Shown here in pieces: positions 1 to 11,426 of a stretch of 64,000 nt of DNA; positions within the stretch are counted from its first letter, which is position 1; each line of letters opens with the position of its first letter. Source of the DNA: Dreissena polymorpha. Taxonomy: Eukaryota > Mollusca > Bivalvia > Myida > Dreissenidae. The translations under genes were made by a program, and so were the position numbers. Under the pieces are notes generated by a model. The model worked only from the letters and a program-made list of their open reading frames with translations. It had not been told where the DNA came from and did not search any database. The stretch spans positions 88,028,697 to 88,092,696 of the forward strand of contig NC_068359.1 in the NCBI RefSeq assembly GCF_020536995.1, in the 5' to 3' direction.

Positions 1-177
1 TGGAAAAGTTCCAATAACTTATGTAATGTATTTCATATTAATTGATAAAGTCAGAATGATGGACACTGTATTGGCTAGTGCTCACAGAACCACCACCATT
101 TGTCTTATCTAATTGTAGTAGATGCATATTTCAAAATTTTTAGTAGTTAAAGTCATTAAGCGAATCAACTAAACGGC

Positions 178-614
178 ATATTGTGTGTTTGCAGGCTTTT
201 GACTGTTTGTTACGACTGTGTTAGTAACTGCGTGTTTGCAGGCGTTTGACTGTTTCGGCTGTGTTAGTAACTGCGTGTTTGCAGGCTTTTGACTGTTTCG
301 GCTGTGTTAGAAATTGTGTGTCTGCAGGCTTTTGACTGTTTCGGCTGTGTTAGTAACTGCGTGTTTGCAGACTTTTGACTGTTTCGGCTGTGTTAGTAAC
401 TGCGTGTTTGCACGCTTTTGACTGTTTCGGCTGTGTTAGTAACTGCGTATTTGCAGGCTTTTGACTGTTTCGGCTGTTCTAGTAACTGCGTGTTTGCAGG
501 CTTTTGACTGTTTCGGCTGTGTTAGTAACCGAGTGTTTGCAGGCTTTTGACTGTTTCGGCTGTGTTAGTAACTGCGTGTTTGCAGGCTTTTGACTGTTTC
601 GGCTGTGTTAGTAA
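178..614. repeat. 43-bp minisatellite, about 10 copies
   Basis: A head-to-tail array of a 43-base unit whose core reads GTGTTTGCAGGC, then TTTTGACTGTTTCGG, then CTGTGTTAGTAACT. The copies differ by only one to three bases, except the first, which carries an insertion in the middle. Low divergence implies recent expansion or homogenisation. Each unit holds a TTTGCAG|G string that resembles a splice acceptor, but no exon is evident. There are no unique spacers, so it is not a CRISPR array. Confidence 0.95.
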
Positions 615-930
615 ATTACATGGAACTCAATTCGTATTTGCAGAATCTCGCATTTTTCTCAAATTGAATTGATTGAAGCATGACATAAATGCTTTAAATA
701 ATATCAAAACAAACGGGTACGCTGAACATTTTGTTAAAACTTTTAAACATATGCTAAAAGCTTATTAAAATGACAGGAGGCAGTTCAATCGAAGGGTCAT
801 TATTTCTGTTAGTTTACATTGTAAGACATAAGTGACGTTACTTTTTATCGACTCATGAACATTCAAGTGCGGTTAAAAAAAAGTCAGATCTACATGTAAA
901 CTGAGCTTTATCTTTGGATTGAGATTTTAA
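615..930. other. AT-rich intergenic stretch, nothing recognised
   Basis: Between the minisatellite and the first TTAA-flanked repeat copy. I see no exon, tRNA or repeat that I can name here. Confidence 0.4.
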
Positions 931-1343
931 AGGGGCATTTTCACAGATTTTGTCATGTATTGAAGTTTGTCAATAAATAATCGAACCACAGAGCCCTGGA
1001 GTCCTGGAGGAAAAGTCTATCACTAAGTCCTCTCGGCCATCCGTGTTCATATAATAAAGAGAGTATGTTATACTTTGTATAAGCAATCCTCGTAGTATCA
1101 CAAAATATAACGATAACAACAGAACTCTCCAAATCATTCGATCGTTTCGCGTTGCAACGCTTTATAATTTTCAGGTTTTTAAATCGTCAAAAGATGCGTT
1201 TAATGGATATTGTAGAGCACGGTAAATGTTCAGTATTACTGTTTCCTCACAAATATCATTACTGAAACGAAAATTTGCGAATCTGAAACATTTTTTTAAA
1301 ATTTGTCAATTTACCAAAACGTGAAAATGGTGAGATGTCCTTT
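931..1343 (-). mobile_element. TTAA-flanked tRNA-core repeat, copy 1 (decayed)
   Basis: The left end AGGGGCATTTTCACAG follows a TTAA. The copy lies in minus orientation and has a shortened right arm between its terminus and the tRNA-like core. On the minus strand the core has a recognisable A box (GATGGCCGAGAGG) and a degenerate B box (GGTTCGAT). The other arm is kept as far as the diagnostic AACGTGAAAA motif, after which the end is scrambled. It is identified by alignment by eye to the copies at 14652, 28599, 40199 and 56960. Confidence 0.75.
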
Positions 1344-2884
1344 CTTTGCAATTAATTTTTTTAAGAATTTATCTCTTCCAAGCGTGAGGTTTGTGCGCTA
1401 AAACGGTTTACCATTTCCGATTCTTTGATTCGAATGCATTGTTCCAAGGTGTTCAACCTACTTGTAGCAATGATTGAATCACCTGGACTTGATCTCACAA
1501 AAATTCTTACTTCGGTTTTTAAGGATTGGATTAAAGTGTCTTTTCTTTATTGCAATAAATGTATCAAACATGTTTGAAGCAAAAATCATCTAAAGCTTCG
1601 AATGAAAGTTAGTGGTAAAGTTCATAACACACATGCATTTTAATTAAAACAATAAACTTTGAAAAAGTATAAAATTTCCATCTATTCAGCAACTTAAGAA
1701 AGTGTTTCTTAAAACCAACTTAAGAATTTTCGAAATATAGGGGAAAGCGGATGCAATTGGAGTTTCACTTTGTTTGTCCTTTAAATAGAACGAAAGCATC
1801 ATGTTTTGTCAAAGTATTTTTAGATAAAAATAGAGGTAATTTATGATGGGTCTTAATGCAAGTAAAAATCTTAAGTGTTATGTCCAAAATTTATCTCAAA
1901 ATACTTTAAATCTTCAGGATTAAAACATATTTAGATCCGTTTGTAAATCCTAGTATGATTACTTATCCTCTTCATGTTTTGTTGATTGCGCTAGTGTTTT
2001 ATTTATCCAAAGAGAATAAAATGTACATCTGCAATACTATTTTCGAGTTAATCTTACTACTTTTTGTTTCAGAGGCCGAAACAATGTCGGGAAAATATAC
2101 AGTTTTTACTTAGTAAGTGACTAAAATGGTGTACCTGCTTATTTTAGCTTATATCAGATAGACCATTGATATACTTCGATGGGCACAATTGATTGTTTCA
2201 TTAATGAATAGTGGGAAATATAAAGTGTCTTTTTCCGTACCGAAACTAAAACATTCTTTCAATATATCCTTTATTTAGATATAAAAAGACATCAACGACC
2301 GTGTTTTTTTCATCGACTGCAGAACACTTTGAGGGTGAGTGGACACACTTTGAATTTGTTACTGCTTTTTATTAGTGTTTTAATTTAGATATTTTTCAGT
2401 AATCAATTATTCTATTTAAAAAGGTTTGAGTGCGTTTTCGACTATTTGTTAAATTAACCATTCGGTAATTGTTATTTTTACCGGTACTTAAGGGACTTCG
2501 GTTTAAACCGTTTCCAAAGCAACCTTAAAAACATAAAGTGCGCCGAGACACCTATCGTCCTATATGGGATTCACAGTAAAAACAGTTTGCAGAGTGGTAA
2601 CGGTGCCTTTGAAAAATAAAATGTAAATATTATTGAAAATCTAAACGCTTTAAGATGTCACAACATTTTAATTATTACATAGTATGTATGTGTCACTGAG
2701 ACAAAAGGCTTCAACAATATTATGCATTATAATATATTACACATTTTTTTTTTTAAATATATGTATGACATAGCATAACATTGCACTTGATTTATTATTT
2801 TACAGACATAAATAGCTCATTGCTATTTAAAAAATAACTTTCTCCATTAAGGTTCATTTACCCATGGCGATCCATTGTATTTTC
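1344..2884. other. AT-rich intergenic DNA
   Basis: No coding exon, TIR pair or tandem array is recognised. A GT donor-like site follows AACACTTTGAGG near 2333, after a CTGCAG acceptor-like string. This could be a small non-coding or upstream exon of the peptide gene that starts at 3378, but nothing else supports it. Confidence 0.3.
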
Positions 2885-3040
2885 TCTTTAAAACTTCAAA
2901 AGATGCATACAATGGATATTTTAGAGCATGTTAATGTTCAATATTAATGTTTCCCCACAAATATCATAACTACAACAAAAATTTGATAATCTGATTTTTT
3001 TTTTAATTTTGTCAATTTACTAAAACGTAAAAAGGTCCTT
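2885..3040 (-). mobile_element. TTAA-flanked tRNA-core repeat, copy 2 (one-arm fragment)
   Basis: Only the arm with the motifs AAAAGATGCATA, CCACAAATATCATAACT and GTCAATTTAC is present, ending AAAAGGTCCTTT before a TTAA at 3041-3044. The tRNA-like core and the other arm are missing. It lies about 340 bases upstream of the secreted-peptide start codon. Confidence 0.65.
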
Positions 3041-3262
3041 TTAACTAGGCCTACGTGCGATTTACTTATTTATCAACATAATTATTGTGGTGTTCTAGTT
3101 GTATCTTTAAATAAAATTCGCATTCAATAGTATCAATGCTTGTTTGAAGAAATTAAAAGCATGGACTTTGTTAAATAAATAAAAATACTTCATTTTATTT
3201 GCTCAATTATAATTTATACCTTAATTTGCAAAAAAAGTGCAACGGTAAAAAATCCAAATCTT

Positions 3263-3272
3263 CTATTTAATA
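3263..3272 (+). promoter_or_regulatory. candidate TATA-like box of the secreted-peptide gene
   Basis: TATTTAATAC lies about 110 bases upstream of the start codon at 3378. A transcription start would fall near 3295. The placement is plausible, but AT-rich DNA produces such strings often. Confidence 0.3.
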
Positions 3273-3377
3273 CTGCTCACCGATTATGTACCTTTATTCA
3301 GACATCAATGAAGTCTTTGATCGTTGACGTGTGTTATAATTTCTCTACCTGCATCAAGGAGCTGAACAACATCCACC

Positions 3378-5608
3378 ATGAAGGCTACACTGCTCTGCGC
3401 TTTCTTCGCCGTCTTCCTGGCCACTTCGTGTGGTAAGTCAGCATTTTCATAAATCTGAAATCTGTCTTTATTTATAACTCAACTTAACGCAAAGTTGTAA
3501 ACGTATCGTTCAATTCGTAGACAATAGTATGTCCATAGGTTTATTTACATACGTATTATTCAACCAATCTAAACTACAATTAGTTATTATTTCTTAAATG
3601 TGTAAACAATAAAAAAAGTAATTTTATCAGCATTTACTATTTGTTTAAATTCAGAAAGGTCGGAGAAAACGTTTTTGCATTCAAATTTTCACTCATAAGT
3701 ATCTTAAAACTAAGCGTTTGAAAACACATAGAAACGTCAATATTTGATAAACACGGCGAATTGTTTGTAATGCAAAATACATCAAGACAAAATCTTAAAC
3801 ACCATTCTGTTAACATCCAGCTAAACCGATGGGCGCATCGTGTTGAGTCATTGTATTTACACTGCTTATATATATTTCATTCCAGTCCTCGGAACCCCCG
3901 TCAACAATGGCAGAGGAATGGGTGGCTGTAAGTAGATCATTACAAGAGTAGTCTAGTGGTCAAATGAAATTCCTAACATTTGATGTATATCACAGTCAGT
4001 CAAATGCTTTCACTGTGAAAATTAACTTGTCGTTTTGTGAGCACAAATTTACAATTTAATTATATTTATATATAACACAATCACTTCGGAAATAATTATT
4101 GTATTATATCACAAACGAAGTAACTGATCATACAAAACATTTATACAACCTTTCTCTATTTGTATGCTACAGTATAGTATATTCTGCATTTGTATAAATG
4201 GGTACATAATAAGAAAGAAATAAAATTAGCAAAAGATTCATAACTCTAAGAGAGTGAAATGGCGACCTACAAGGCTACAACCCACTAATCTGGGTGGTTA
4301 TGGTCGGGGGGGGGGGGTGGGTAAATGTGAAATTCGATTGAAGACTTTACGTTATCGATTTCAGAGGTTACACCGATACTTGACCTTTTCATTTTACATT
4401 TGCAGTAATATGCAGCACTGTTGGTAAATTTGTCAATTGTTATCATATCAAAAACGAACTAACTGAGCGTACAACACATACGCACACGCATTTTCTCTCT
4501 GTTTATTCTGTAGTCATGGGCGGTAAGAAAATGATGTACGAATTGGATGGCGAGATTGGCGACGATGGAATGATGTACGACTATGATGGCATGAGGACCG
4601 GTGGACAAATGGGAAACCGCAACGAAGGGTGTAAGCTGTGGTGCCAAGTAGGGTGGGTCAGATTCTGCTGCTGGTGGAGAATCTAGATACTAGAGCAGCA
4701 AAGAACAAGTAAGATGCTGGTGATAATGTCACAGCAAATGATTCTATTTGAGCCTCGTTCCGGGAAAACTGGGCTTAATACATGTGCGTAAAGTATTGTC
4801 CCAAATTAACATGTGTAATCCGCGCAAACTAATAAGCGACGATACTTTCCGCTTTTAAAGAATGTTTCGCTTGAAGGAAGACCCTCTTCAACGAAAATCC
4901 TTTTTAGACGGAAAATGTAGCTTTTGTGGATTTAACAGGCTAGTCTGGAATGACACTTAACGCAAATGCATTAAGCCCCGTTTTCCAAGAACGAGGCTAA
5001 TTTCATTCTTTGTTGTAAATTAGAGATTCGAGCAAGCGCATTTAAGAGATGCTATTCTAGCCGATACGAGTAACCTTCATAATTCGGTCTTGAAAATAAC
5101 AACTTATTAACAAAAACAATTAACAATTAAATCGGTCTAGCACAAGTATATGATCGCAGGATATTCATTGTAAATATCCATACTTGGTTATGTTAAATGC
5201 AGATTGTCAAAAGGCCCGTACAGTTAAAAAAAGAAATCCAAAGCCCGTAATATAATCCATAGAGACTTTGCTCTTAATTTAAAAGTTTTTAAGTAAATAC
5301 AAGTAATTAAGCACGATGGTGTTTCTGGAAAGACGTCTTTATGTCTGCAGAATCACTATAATTTAATATGTTCAAAATACACGTAAAACTTATTTTATTA
5401 GATATTATGATGATTGTATATCAATTAAATACGTATATCATGCCAACGTACGTATTTTGTTATTCAGCCATTTATTAGTCATTCATCCATTAAACTTTTT
5501 TTCACTTTCAGGACAAACAACCCGGATTACGAATAGGACTGGTACTCGATATTAATGTATCAATATATATCGATACATCAATATATTATGTGCAGTAAAA
5601 AAAATAAA
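3378..5608 (+). CDS. secreted Cys/Trp-rich small peptide, four exons
   Basis: Exons are 3378-3432, 3886-3927, 4514-4708 (stop TAG at 4684-4686) and a 3'UTR exon from 5512. The introns have consensus sites (TG|gtaagt, tccag|TCC, GCT|gtaagt, ctgtag|TCATG, ACAA|gtaaga, ttcag|GAC), and both coding junctions are phase 1. The ATG sits in a good Kozak context (ATCCACC). The product is 89 residues. It begins with a hydrophobic signal peptide (MKATLLCAFFAVFLATSC) and a short Gly/Asn/Arg linker. An acidic Met/Tyr/Asp segment follows, with two copies of MMYxxDG (MMYELDG and MMYDYDG). The C-terminus is cationic and has four Cys and four Trp (GCKLWC, then FCCWWRI). The stop lies 22 bases before the last junction, so nonsense-mediated decay is not expected. 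The layout of signal, acidic spacer and cationic Cys-rich tail suits a processed secreted peptide such as an antimicrobial peptide. A foot, byssal or shell-matrix protein is also possible. I recognise no named family. Confidence 0.8.
4300..4322 (+). repeat. poly-G tract
   Basis: An uninterrupted run of about 11 G followed by TGGG, in intron 2 of the peptide gene. Tract length may be unreliable in the assembly. Confidence 0.7.
4406..4423 (+). CDS. possible 18-nt microexon of the secreted-peptide gene
   Basis: Inside intron 2, an acceptor (ACATTTGCAG) is followed by 18 bases and a donor (GTTG|gtaaat). The 18 bases keep the phase-1 frame and would insert LICSTV without a stop, adding a cysteine to the linker. 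Chance matches of this size are common in a 590-base intron, so I treat it as an alternative-exon candidate only. Confidence 0.25.
4752..5001. mobile_element. MITE-like inverted repeat family B, copy a
   Basis: It runs from AGCCTCGTTCCGGGAAAAC to the mirrored end CCCCGTTTTCCAAGAACGAGGCT. It is an imperfect long-TIR element seen eight times in this window (the others start at 6690, 7671, 23505, 26401, 46066, 51707 and 52877). The shared subterminal core is GTGCGTAAAGT, then ATTAGCCTGTGC, then GTCCGCACAGGC. No coding capacity. It lies in the last intron of the peptide gene. Confidence 0.8.
5603..5608 (+). terminator. polyadenylation signal AATAAA of the secreted-peptide gene
   Basis: AATAAA lies 91 bases into the last exon and is followed by a GT-rich stretch (CTTGGGGTTGTGTT) from 5628. 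Together they form a normal cleavage and polyadenylation site. Confidence 0.7.
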
Positions 5609-5629
5609 AGAACAAATATAAATGTAACC

Positions 5630-6070
5630 TTGGGGTTGTGTTATTACTAGAAACATGTTATTAACACATGTTCATTTACTAGAAATGAATTGGAAGTTTA
5701 GCAAGGTAGCAATACTGTTCATTTTATGAATGGAAAAGCTTTCTATAGCACACGCTGTTGCGCAAATTCGCGGTAGTAAAAGTAAGCGTTAATTCGCACA
5801 CTTAATTTCGTAGAACATTTAACACGACTCTCAGTCATGCATGAAGAAAGCCGACGTCAAAGTAACACAGTGAAAACGTATTTTGTCGAATTGGTCATTT
5901 ATTTTTACTTTCTCGTTGTCAAAACCTAAGACCAAACAGTTTAAGTACGTGTTCATAAAATCTACTACCGACTCAATTTTCAAACGGGTTAATACCTAAT
6001 AACATTCTAAAGTGACAGTTCGTGATATGTTGCGTAATTCTAACAATTATTATTTTGTAATATAACCCGC
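5630..6070. other. intergenic DNA downstream of the peptide gene
   Basis: AT-rich; I see no exon or named repeat. Confidence 0.35.
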
Positions 6071-6182
6071 GTAATGCAAAAATGGGTCTTATGCCGAATG
6101 TTGTATGCGACCAATGTATCTTCTGACTGGCATGCGCATTTGCGCAGTCTGGCCAGGAGCTACCTGTTCGCTTTAGAGTCAC
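6071..6182. repeat. interspersed repeat family C, copy 1
   Basis: Shares with 9028-9137 the ordered motifs ATGCRAAAATGGRTCTTAT, GCATTTGCGCAGTCTG and a terminal TTTAGAGTC/CTTAAATC. About 110 bases, non-coding. It is probably part of a larger dispersed bivalve repeat. Confidence 0.55.
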
Positions 6183-6689
6183 GTGTTGTCTTTAGCGGAT
6201 ATGTTGACTCCTCACTAGACTGCACAAATGCTCATTTGGCATAGACTCAACTTACATTTCAAAACGGCAAGAAAAGTTTGAGATACGTAAAGCTCGATGG
6301 TATTCCGTCAATAAAAAAAATACCCTATCTTCTTGATTGCTCGGCTGGCAAATTACAAACGTGTTCGTTTATTGCTTAATTATGTGCTTTGTATAAAGCT
6401 CTCGGCACATTTTGGGCGTATAGTGACAAAAAGAAAACACAATGAATAACTTATTTAACCATGTCATTTTGCAAGAAATCTAAAATAATGATACGTATAT
6501 ATTCCTTTTTTCATTCACGTAGTTGAGTCGATTGAACGCGATTGAACAAGAGCGATAATGAAATCACTTCCTTTGCACACATGTTAAGATTGACCGCACT
6601 TGTATGGTTATAAACTCACATGTTTACCACAATTACCCACTTTTGTGTTCAATTCTTCTCCAACGTTGGGGCCCGCTTAATCTAAATTA

Positions 6690-6884
6690 GCCGCGATCTG
6701 TGAAAACGGGACAGCAGTCGCACAGGCTAATCATGGACGATACTTTCCGTTTTGAAGAGACTTCCTATAAACGAAAAAAAGCAAGTGTCGCCCCTGATAA
6801 GCCTGTGCGTACTGCACATGCCAGTATGGGACCACACTGTTCGCACATGCATTAAGCACAATGTTCCAAGAACGTGGCTCATGT
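6690..6884. mobile_element. MITE-like family B, copy b
   Basis: Contains GTCGCACAGGCTAATCATGG, GACGATACTTTCCG and the mirrored half CTGATAAGCCTGTGCG, ending TTCCAAGAACGTGGCTC. The left terminus is eroded. No coding capacity. Confidence 0.7.
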
Positions 6885-7670
6885 TGTCTCAATTTTGACG
6901 AATGGAATTAAAATCCAAAAGAACACACTAATTATAAAAAAACCTGTTGGTCCACCATACAATGTCTTATATGCCATTTGTTTTATATATAAGTGTTTGT
7001 TATAGTTTAAGCATAAGCAATTGGGTTGAGTGAAATTGCATTAAATGTTATAACTGATTTACAAGGCCTGGACATCCCCTTCCCCCGATCTGGCCAAAAG
7101 CTAATGTAGTGGGTGTGCACTGCAAATCCAATTTAAATACAAAAGATAAATGTTAAAAAAATGTCGGTTCCCGAAAATGCCTAATATCACTAACCCATAA
7201 CAGATACATAACACCGGAAGTTGCTGAAGGCAACATTCAAATGGGACGTGGGGTGGAGGGGGAAACACGGGGCAAACTGATCCAAAAATTGATACATGTA
7301 CACCACCATCTCCCAGTTTTTAAGAGGCTTATATGTTCGCAGATTACAACGTGCCAGGACAGACACTTATTGCGATAGTACAACACTTTTGTAACACAAT
7401 ATCCATGATGCATGTTTAATGTGTATGCACTTTTATATCCAGCTTGAATTTGGTTTACCTTATTTTTTATTAAAACGTCTTAGAGACCCCACAAAGAAAT
7501 TAACACGATTTAAGTATATTATGGCACTATTTCAATTTGCAAAAAAAAACGTTGAGTATAAAACTGAGAGTGATTATTTCAAGAAGTCATCGATAATTGA
7601 ATATAATCTTTCCAGCATGGTATGCTATTTTTCCTCCTCATCGGCACTTACAGGCATGCGACGATCACTG
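6885..7670. other. intergenic DNA
   Basis: AT-rich. A short CCCC/GGGG-rich patch lies near 7075-7090 and 7240-7270. No exon supported. Confidence 0.3.
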
Positions 7671-7789
7671 GTGAGTCCCGTGCGGGGAAAACTGGGCTTA
7701 ATGCATGTGCATAAAGTGTCGTCCAAGATAAGATTGTGAAGCCCGCAAACGCATTAAACCCCGTTTTCCCAGAACAGGCTCTATTAATG
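7671..7789. mobile_element. MITE-like family B, copy c (internal deletion)
   Basis: Both termini remain (GGGGAAAACTGGGCTTAATG and CCCCGTTTTCCCAGAACAGG), but most of the middle is gone. This leaves a near-palindromic 119-base remnant. Confidence 0.75.
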
Positions 7790-8185
7790 ATAAATACCTT
7801 AGCTTTTTATCTTGCAAATAAGTTTCCCAACACATTTTGTGTCATACAATTATTTGACACATTGTAACTTCTTAAATTCCTTCGTTGATTTCGCATTAAT
7901 CGTTGGTTTACCTCTTTTTTCCACGTTACTAAAACAGGTTAATTATACAAATTGACATGCATTTGATTTGGCAATTGGGATCATTAACAAAACATTAACA
8001 TTTCGGTCTGGTACGAATGGCTATTTTGTGGGAAGTACTCGTATATTTATAAATGCGTTAAATGTAGGATGATTCATGGGACTCACGTTAGAATATATGT
8101 AAACATCTGCTGGTTTTTAGTTGGTCGCGTTAGCGGACAACTTATTTACAGAGCAAGTTTTGCAAGTCAGTCTGCTTTTCACTAC

Positions 8186-8243
8186 GCTAAGAACGATAAC
8201 CACCGCACCCTACGCTAAAAACGATAACCGCCGCATCTGCCAT
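8186..8243 (+). repeat. two-copy tandem repeat, about 28 bp
   Basis: CTACGCTAAGAACGATAACC and CTACGCTAAAAACGATAACC follow each other, each with a C/G-rich tail (ACCGCACC, GCCGCATC). Confidence 0.8.
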
Positions 8244-8473
8244 CTGAGGCTATTAATAGATGCCGATAAACAAGTATAGAAGGATTTTGTGTAACCTCCT
8301 TTATAGTGCATGCTGCTACATCGGGGTTAAATTTGATATGCCTGGGAAACATTGTTTAGTTTTCAACAGATAGCGGCGATCTTTTTATTCACGGGTGCTA
8401 ACAATGCAATTGTAGAAGGTTAAGTTTGTTTACATTTACAGTTCTCAATAAATGAAACGTTGAATATGCGTTC

Positions 8474-8718
8474 ACAAATTACTATAGGTATACTATAGAC
8501 AACAACAAAAATGCTATATAATCGATAGACTTTGAAATAAAGTTTGCAATTTACGTTTCTCACCAATTACTACAGGATTAATATAGACAACAACAACAAT
8601 GCTTTATAATCGCTAAAACCCAATATAAAAAACAACTAAATATAACAAAAAATATATTTTTAAAAGGTAGACGGCGTAAATGCTGACTTTGAAATAAAAT
8701 TTGAAATTTACGTTTCTT
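8474..8718 (+). repeat. degenerate direct duplication
   Basis: The segment with AATTACTA, then ATAGACAACAACAA, then ATGCTATATAATCG, then GACTTTGAAATAAAGTTTG and TTTACGTTTCT recurs immediately downstream. In the second copy an insertion separates the last two blocks. It is an old tandem duplication in intergenic DNA. A smaller pair containing TTATACTACGGGAGT follows at 8840-8910. Confidence 0.7.
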
Positions 8719-9027
8719 AAATAATTAAATTGAAAACAAAAGTTTAACTATTGTGTATGTTAACTTGTTAGCCACATATTCACCGCATGAAATGTGTGTT
8801 ATCAACTTATCATTGTGAAACCACACATTAGTGTAAGTAGATAAAAATTATACTACGGGAGTACCACGTATCAGTGTAAATTGATATAATTTATACTACG
8901 GGAGTGCATCGTATGTGTCCTCACATGCCTTATTATGAGTGTATTTCTACACCATCGAAATATATGGTATGTTAATATTTGATTTACACGCAGTTTTCTT
9001 TCGACACATTTCAATCACAATTTCATA

Positions 9028-9137
9028 GCCGCGTCATGCGAAAATGGATCTTATTCGTTTCGCCCAGCGTATCTTATGCCCAACCTGTGCATTTGCGCAG
9101 TCTGCTGGCGATGCTGTTTGCTCTTAAATCGCCCAAT
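9028..9137. repeat. interspersed repeat family C, copy 2
   Basis: Diverged partner of 6071-6182, sharing GCATTTGCGCAGTCTG and the ATGCGAAAATGGATCTTAT block. Confidence 0.55.
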
Positions 9138-11150
9138 GTGTTATGGTCTCATTATGTATCTCCTGAAATGCTTTTCGATACAGTATTCAAAATAGCAAAT
9201 TTGTAAATAAAGGTGGCCTATCCAGGCGTTTAGGAACGATTTCTAGACATGCTGACCGATTACGGCAACCATTTATGGTTGGATAATTAATCGATATTCC
9301 TCTTATCGTGACCCTATACTATGTGTTTGTTTTCTTATCTTGAAAGCGAAACTGTGTTTATCGATAGTTAATTATATATTTCCTCGACGATTTAGTGAAC
9401 GAGTACTGACCCTGAAATTATGCGAGATGGATTTTAACGCGTATTATAACTGGGTCACAATTTGTGTCATTTGAACATACAGAGAGTAGTCCGGAATTTC
9501 TTACACTGAATAGTGATACATCCTTTACGCTGAGCCCAGACACAGTGATGTAGCCAAAGTTCAGAGGATTTATCTAGAAACAGCCTATGAAATATTCGAA
9601 TATATTCATGCGTGTCTGCTGGCGTTATGTATAAGTCATTTAAGGTGTAGAGCTGGGTAAGAGCCGAAAAAGCGCATTGATGCTCTATACCTATATTTAG
9701 GTAAGAGTTGTTGACACCGTGTGAACTGTGCTAGGGTAACAAGTAATGCATAGACACAGAAATTCAGGTCAACAGGGCTGTCTTTATGACTATCTAATTC
9801 GTGAGTAAAAAGTATTGCTCACTTTTCTTTTTTTATGATTTATTTTCAGCAATTATATTCTTGTATATTTTGAATGTGTATATGGTGTCAAAAATCTAAA
9901 GTATGGTACAGAAAATTTCCATAATGAAATTATATTTTTAGTAAGATAGGTATTCGATATTCAAATAATATTCATTTAATATAATGATGATTGCAAATTA
10001 TGTTTGTATGCAGTTCTCATTACCATTTTCATCATACTTACTATGCTTTCTGAACGTTAAAAAAGGGCAATGGTGTTGTTATTTTGTCTAAGTTATTTCT
10101 ATAAAATATATAGGATGGTAAAAAGTGCACACACATCTCGACCCATGCGTTAAGACACACTCTTTATGCATGTGAATGGCTTGTGTTGATTTCAAATTTG
10201 TTTACACTTGTTAGTCGCATATTCACCGCATGAAAACTTCTAAAGGCGAATGTTTTACAAAGTCGAGTCCGCACTAAATTGTGAATAAAAACAATTACTA
10301 ATGTCGTCGAAAACAGTCTTGCCGGTTGCTCGTTTATCAACCTCGATATCAATATGATGTTAATCTCTATTAGCTAAATTACTTTAAAAAAGAAGAAACG
10401 AACTCAAGTCCATACATAAGCTAAGTCTTAAGGCTCCGTTTCAAATTGAACCTATGTACTGAAATACATGGAATAATCTTCTGCGTTAAAACAATCAACA
10501 ACTAGATGTTGATATACTATTATAAGGTGTATATTTCTAGCAATCATGTGGAGCTTCTGGAATACCATGATGAAGATAAACGACTTATTTTACCTAAATG
10601 GTGAAAACCTTGTACGACTTCAAATATCAGTTATTAAACACCGTCTACTTCTGTTTCAAAACAATGAAATCAATGTCCATGTTTTACATATTTTGTGGAT
10701 TTTGATGAGATGTGTAATAGCTAGGCTGTCAGCCGTTCTCTACTTCTCTCGATTCAGAATTATTAGTGTTCCAAAGATCTAAAGACATCAAGTATTGCAT
10801 GTTCTTACCAGGAGACCAACTGCAAAGGTGTCTTGTTGTATACAATCGAGTAAATATAAAATGGTATATATAACGTGAAACTGGCAACATAAGTAGACCA
10901 ATGCAAACAGATAAAAAAATCAGATCGATTTTATTGTGAACATGTAATATACTTACGAAATACCCATAGGATATAATCCGTTTAAAGGTCTAGAAATATA
11001 GAAATTTTACAATTAATGAAAAAAATTATATTCGATAAACGATTGGTATAAATACATCATAGTTCAAAACAATTTCACTGGCAAACAAAAATGCATGGGA
11101 TGTGACGTCACTTTTTAAATATTTTAACAACGTATAACTATTGACTGTTA
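9138..11150. other. intergenic DNA between repeat C and the galectin 3' end
   Basis: AT-rich with no supported exon. A 27-base phrase (TTGTTAG, then CATATTCACCGCATGAAA) near 10208 also occurs near 8770, so some old dispersed repeat is present. Confidence 0.3.
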
Positions 11151-11156
11151 TTTATT
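11151..11156 (-). terminator. polyadenylation signal of the galectin gene
   Basis: AATAAA on the minus strand, 154 bases after the galectin stop codon at 11310-11312. Confidence 0.5.
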
Positions 11157-11309
11157 CATCATATAACATGTTTACACTTATCATGATTGCCATCAACAAA
11201 ATAAATCACACAAATACGTATATAATATGTCAATGTCCGGATAAATGTTTTACACACGTATGCTTCATTAAATATACATATTTTGTGAAACGTTATGATG
11301 TCCGTGACC

Positions 11310-11426
11310 TTACTGGAAGCGCACTTGCGTGATTCTCAAGTCGCCGTCTATTCTCAGAAACGTGAATTTGCCAAGTGGCTGCAGTCTGTGGTTGTATTCC
11401 AAAAGATGGTTGTTGTTCACGGCGAC
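11310..11426 (-). CDS. galectin CRD2 terminal exon
   Basis: VAVNNNHLLEYNHRLQPLG, then KFTFLRIDGDL, then RITQVRFQ and TAA. This is the standard last exon of a galectin CRD (strands F1 to S2). Acceptor GCTGAAG|GTCGCC, phase 0. Confidence 0.85.
   Translation of the reverse strand, partial: VAVNNNHLLEYNHRLQPLGKFTFLRIDGDLRITQVRFQ

Noticed and set aside
178-614. CRISPR-like regular array
   Set aside because: The units are contiguous 43-bp tandem copies with no unique spacers, in eukaryotic DNA.
4618-4636. Alternative donor (GGGTGTAAGC) inside exon 3 of the peptide gene
   Set aside because: It is not consensus (GTGTAAG after GG) and would remove the whole Cys/Trp tail; the donor at 4709 is better.
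7419-7739. 106-codon open frame on the plus strand
   Set aside because: It runs into MITE family B copy c and shows no domain, signal peptide or splice context.
8979-9206. 75-codon open frame
   Set aside because: It overlaps interspersed repeat C, whose other copy at 6071-6182 gives an open frame on the opposite strand.
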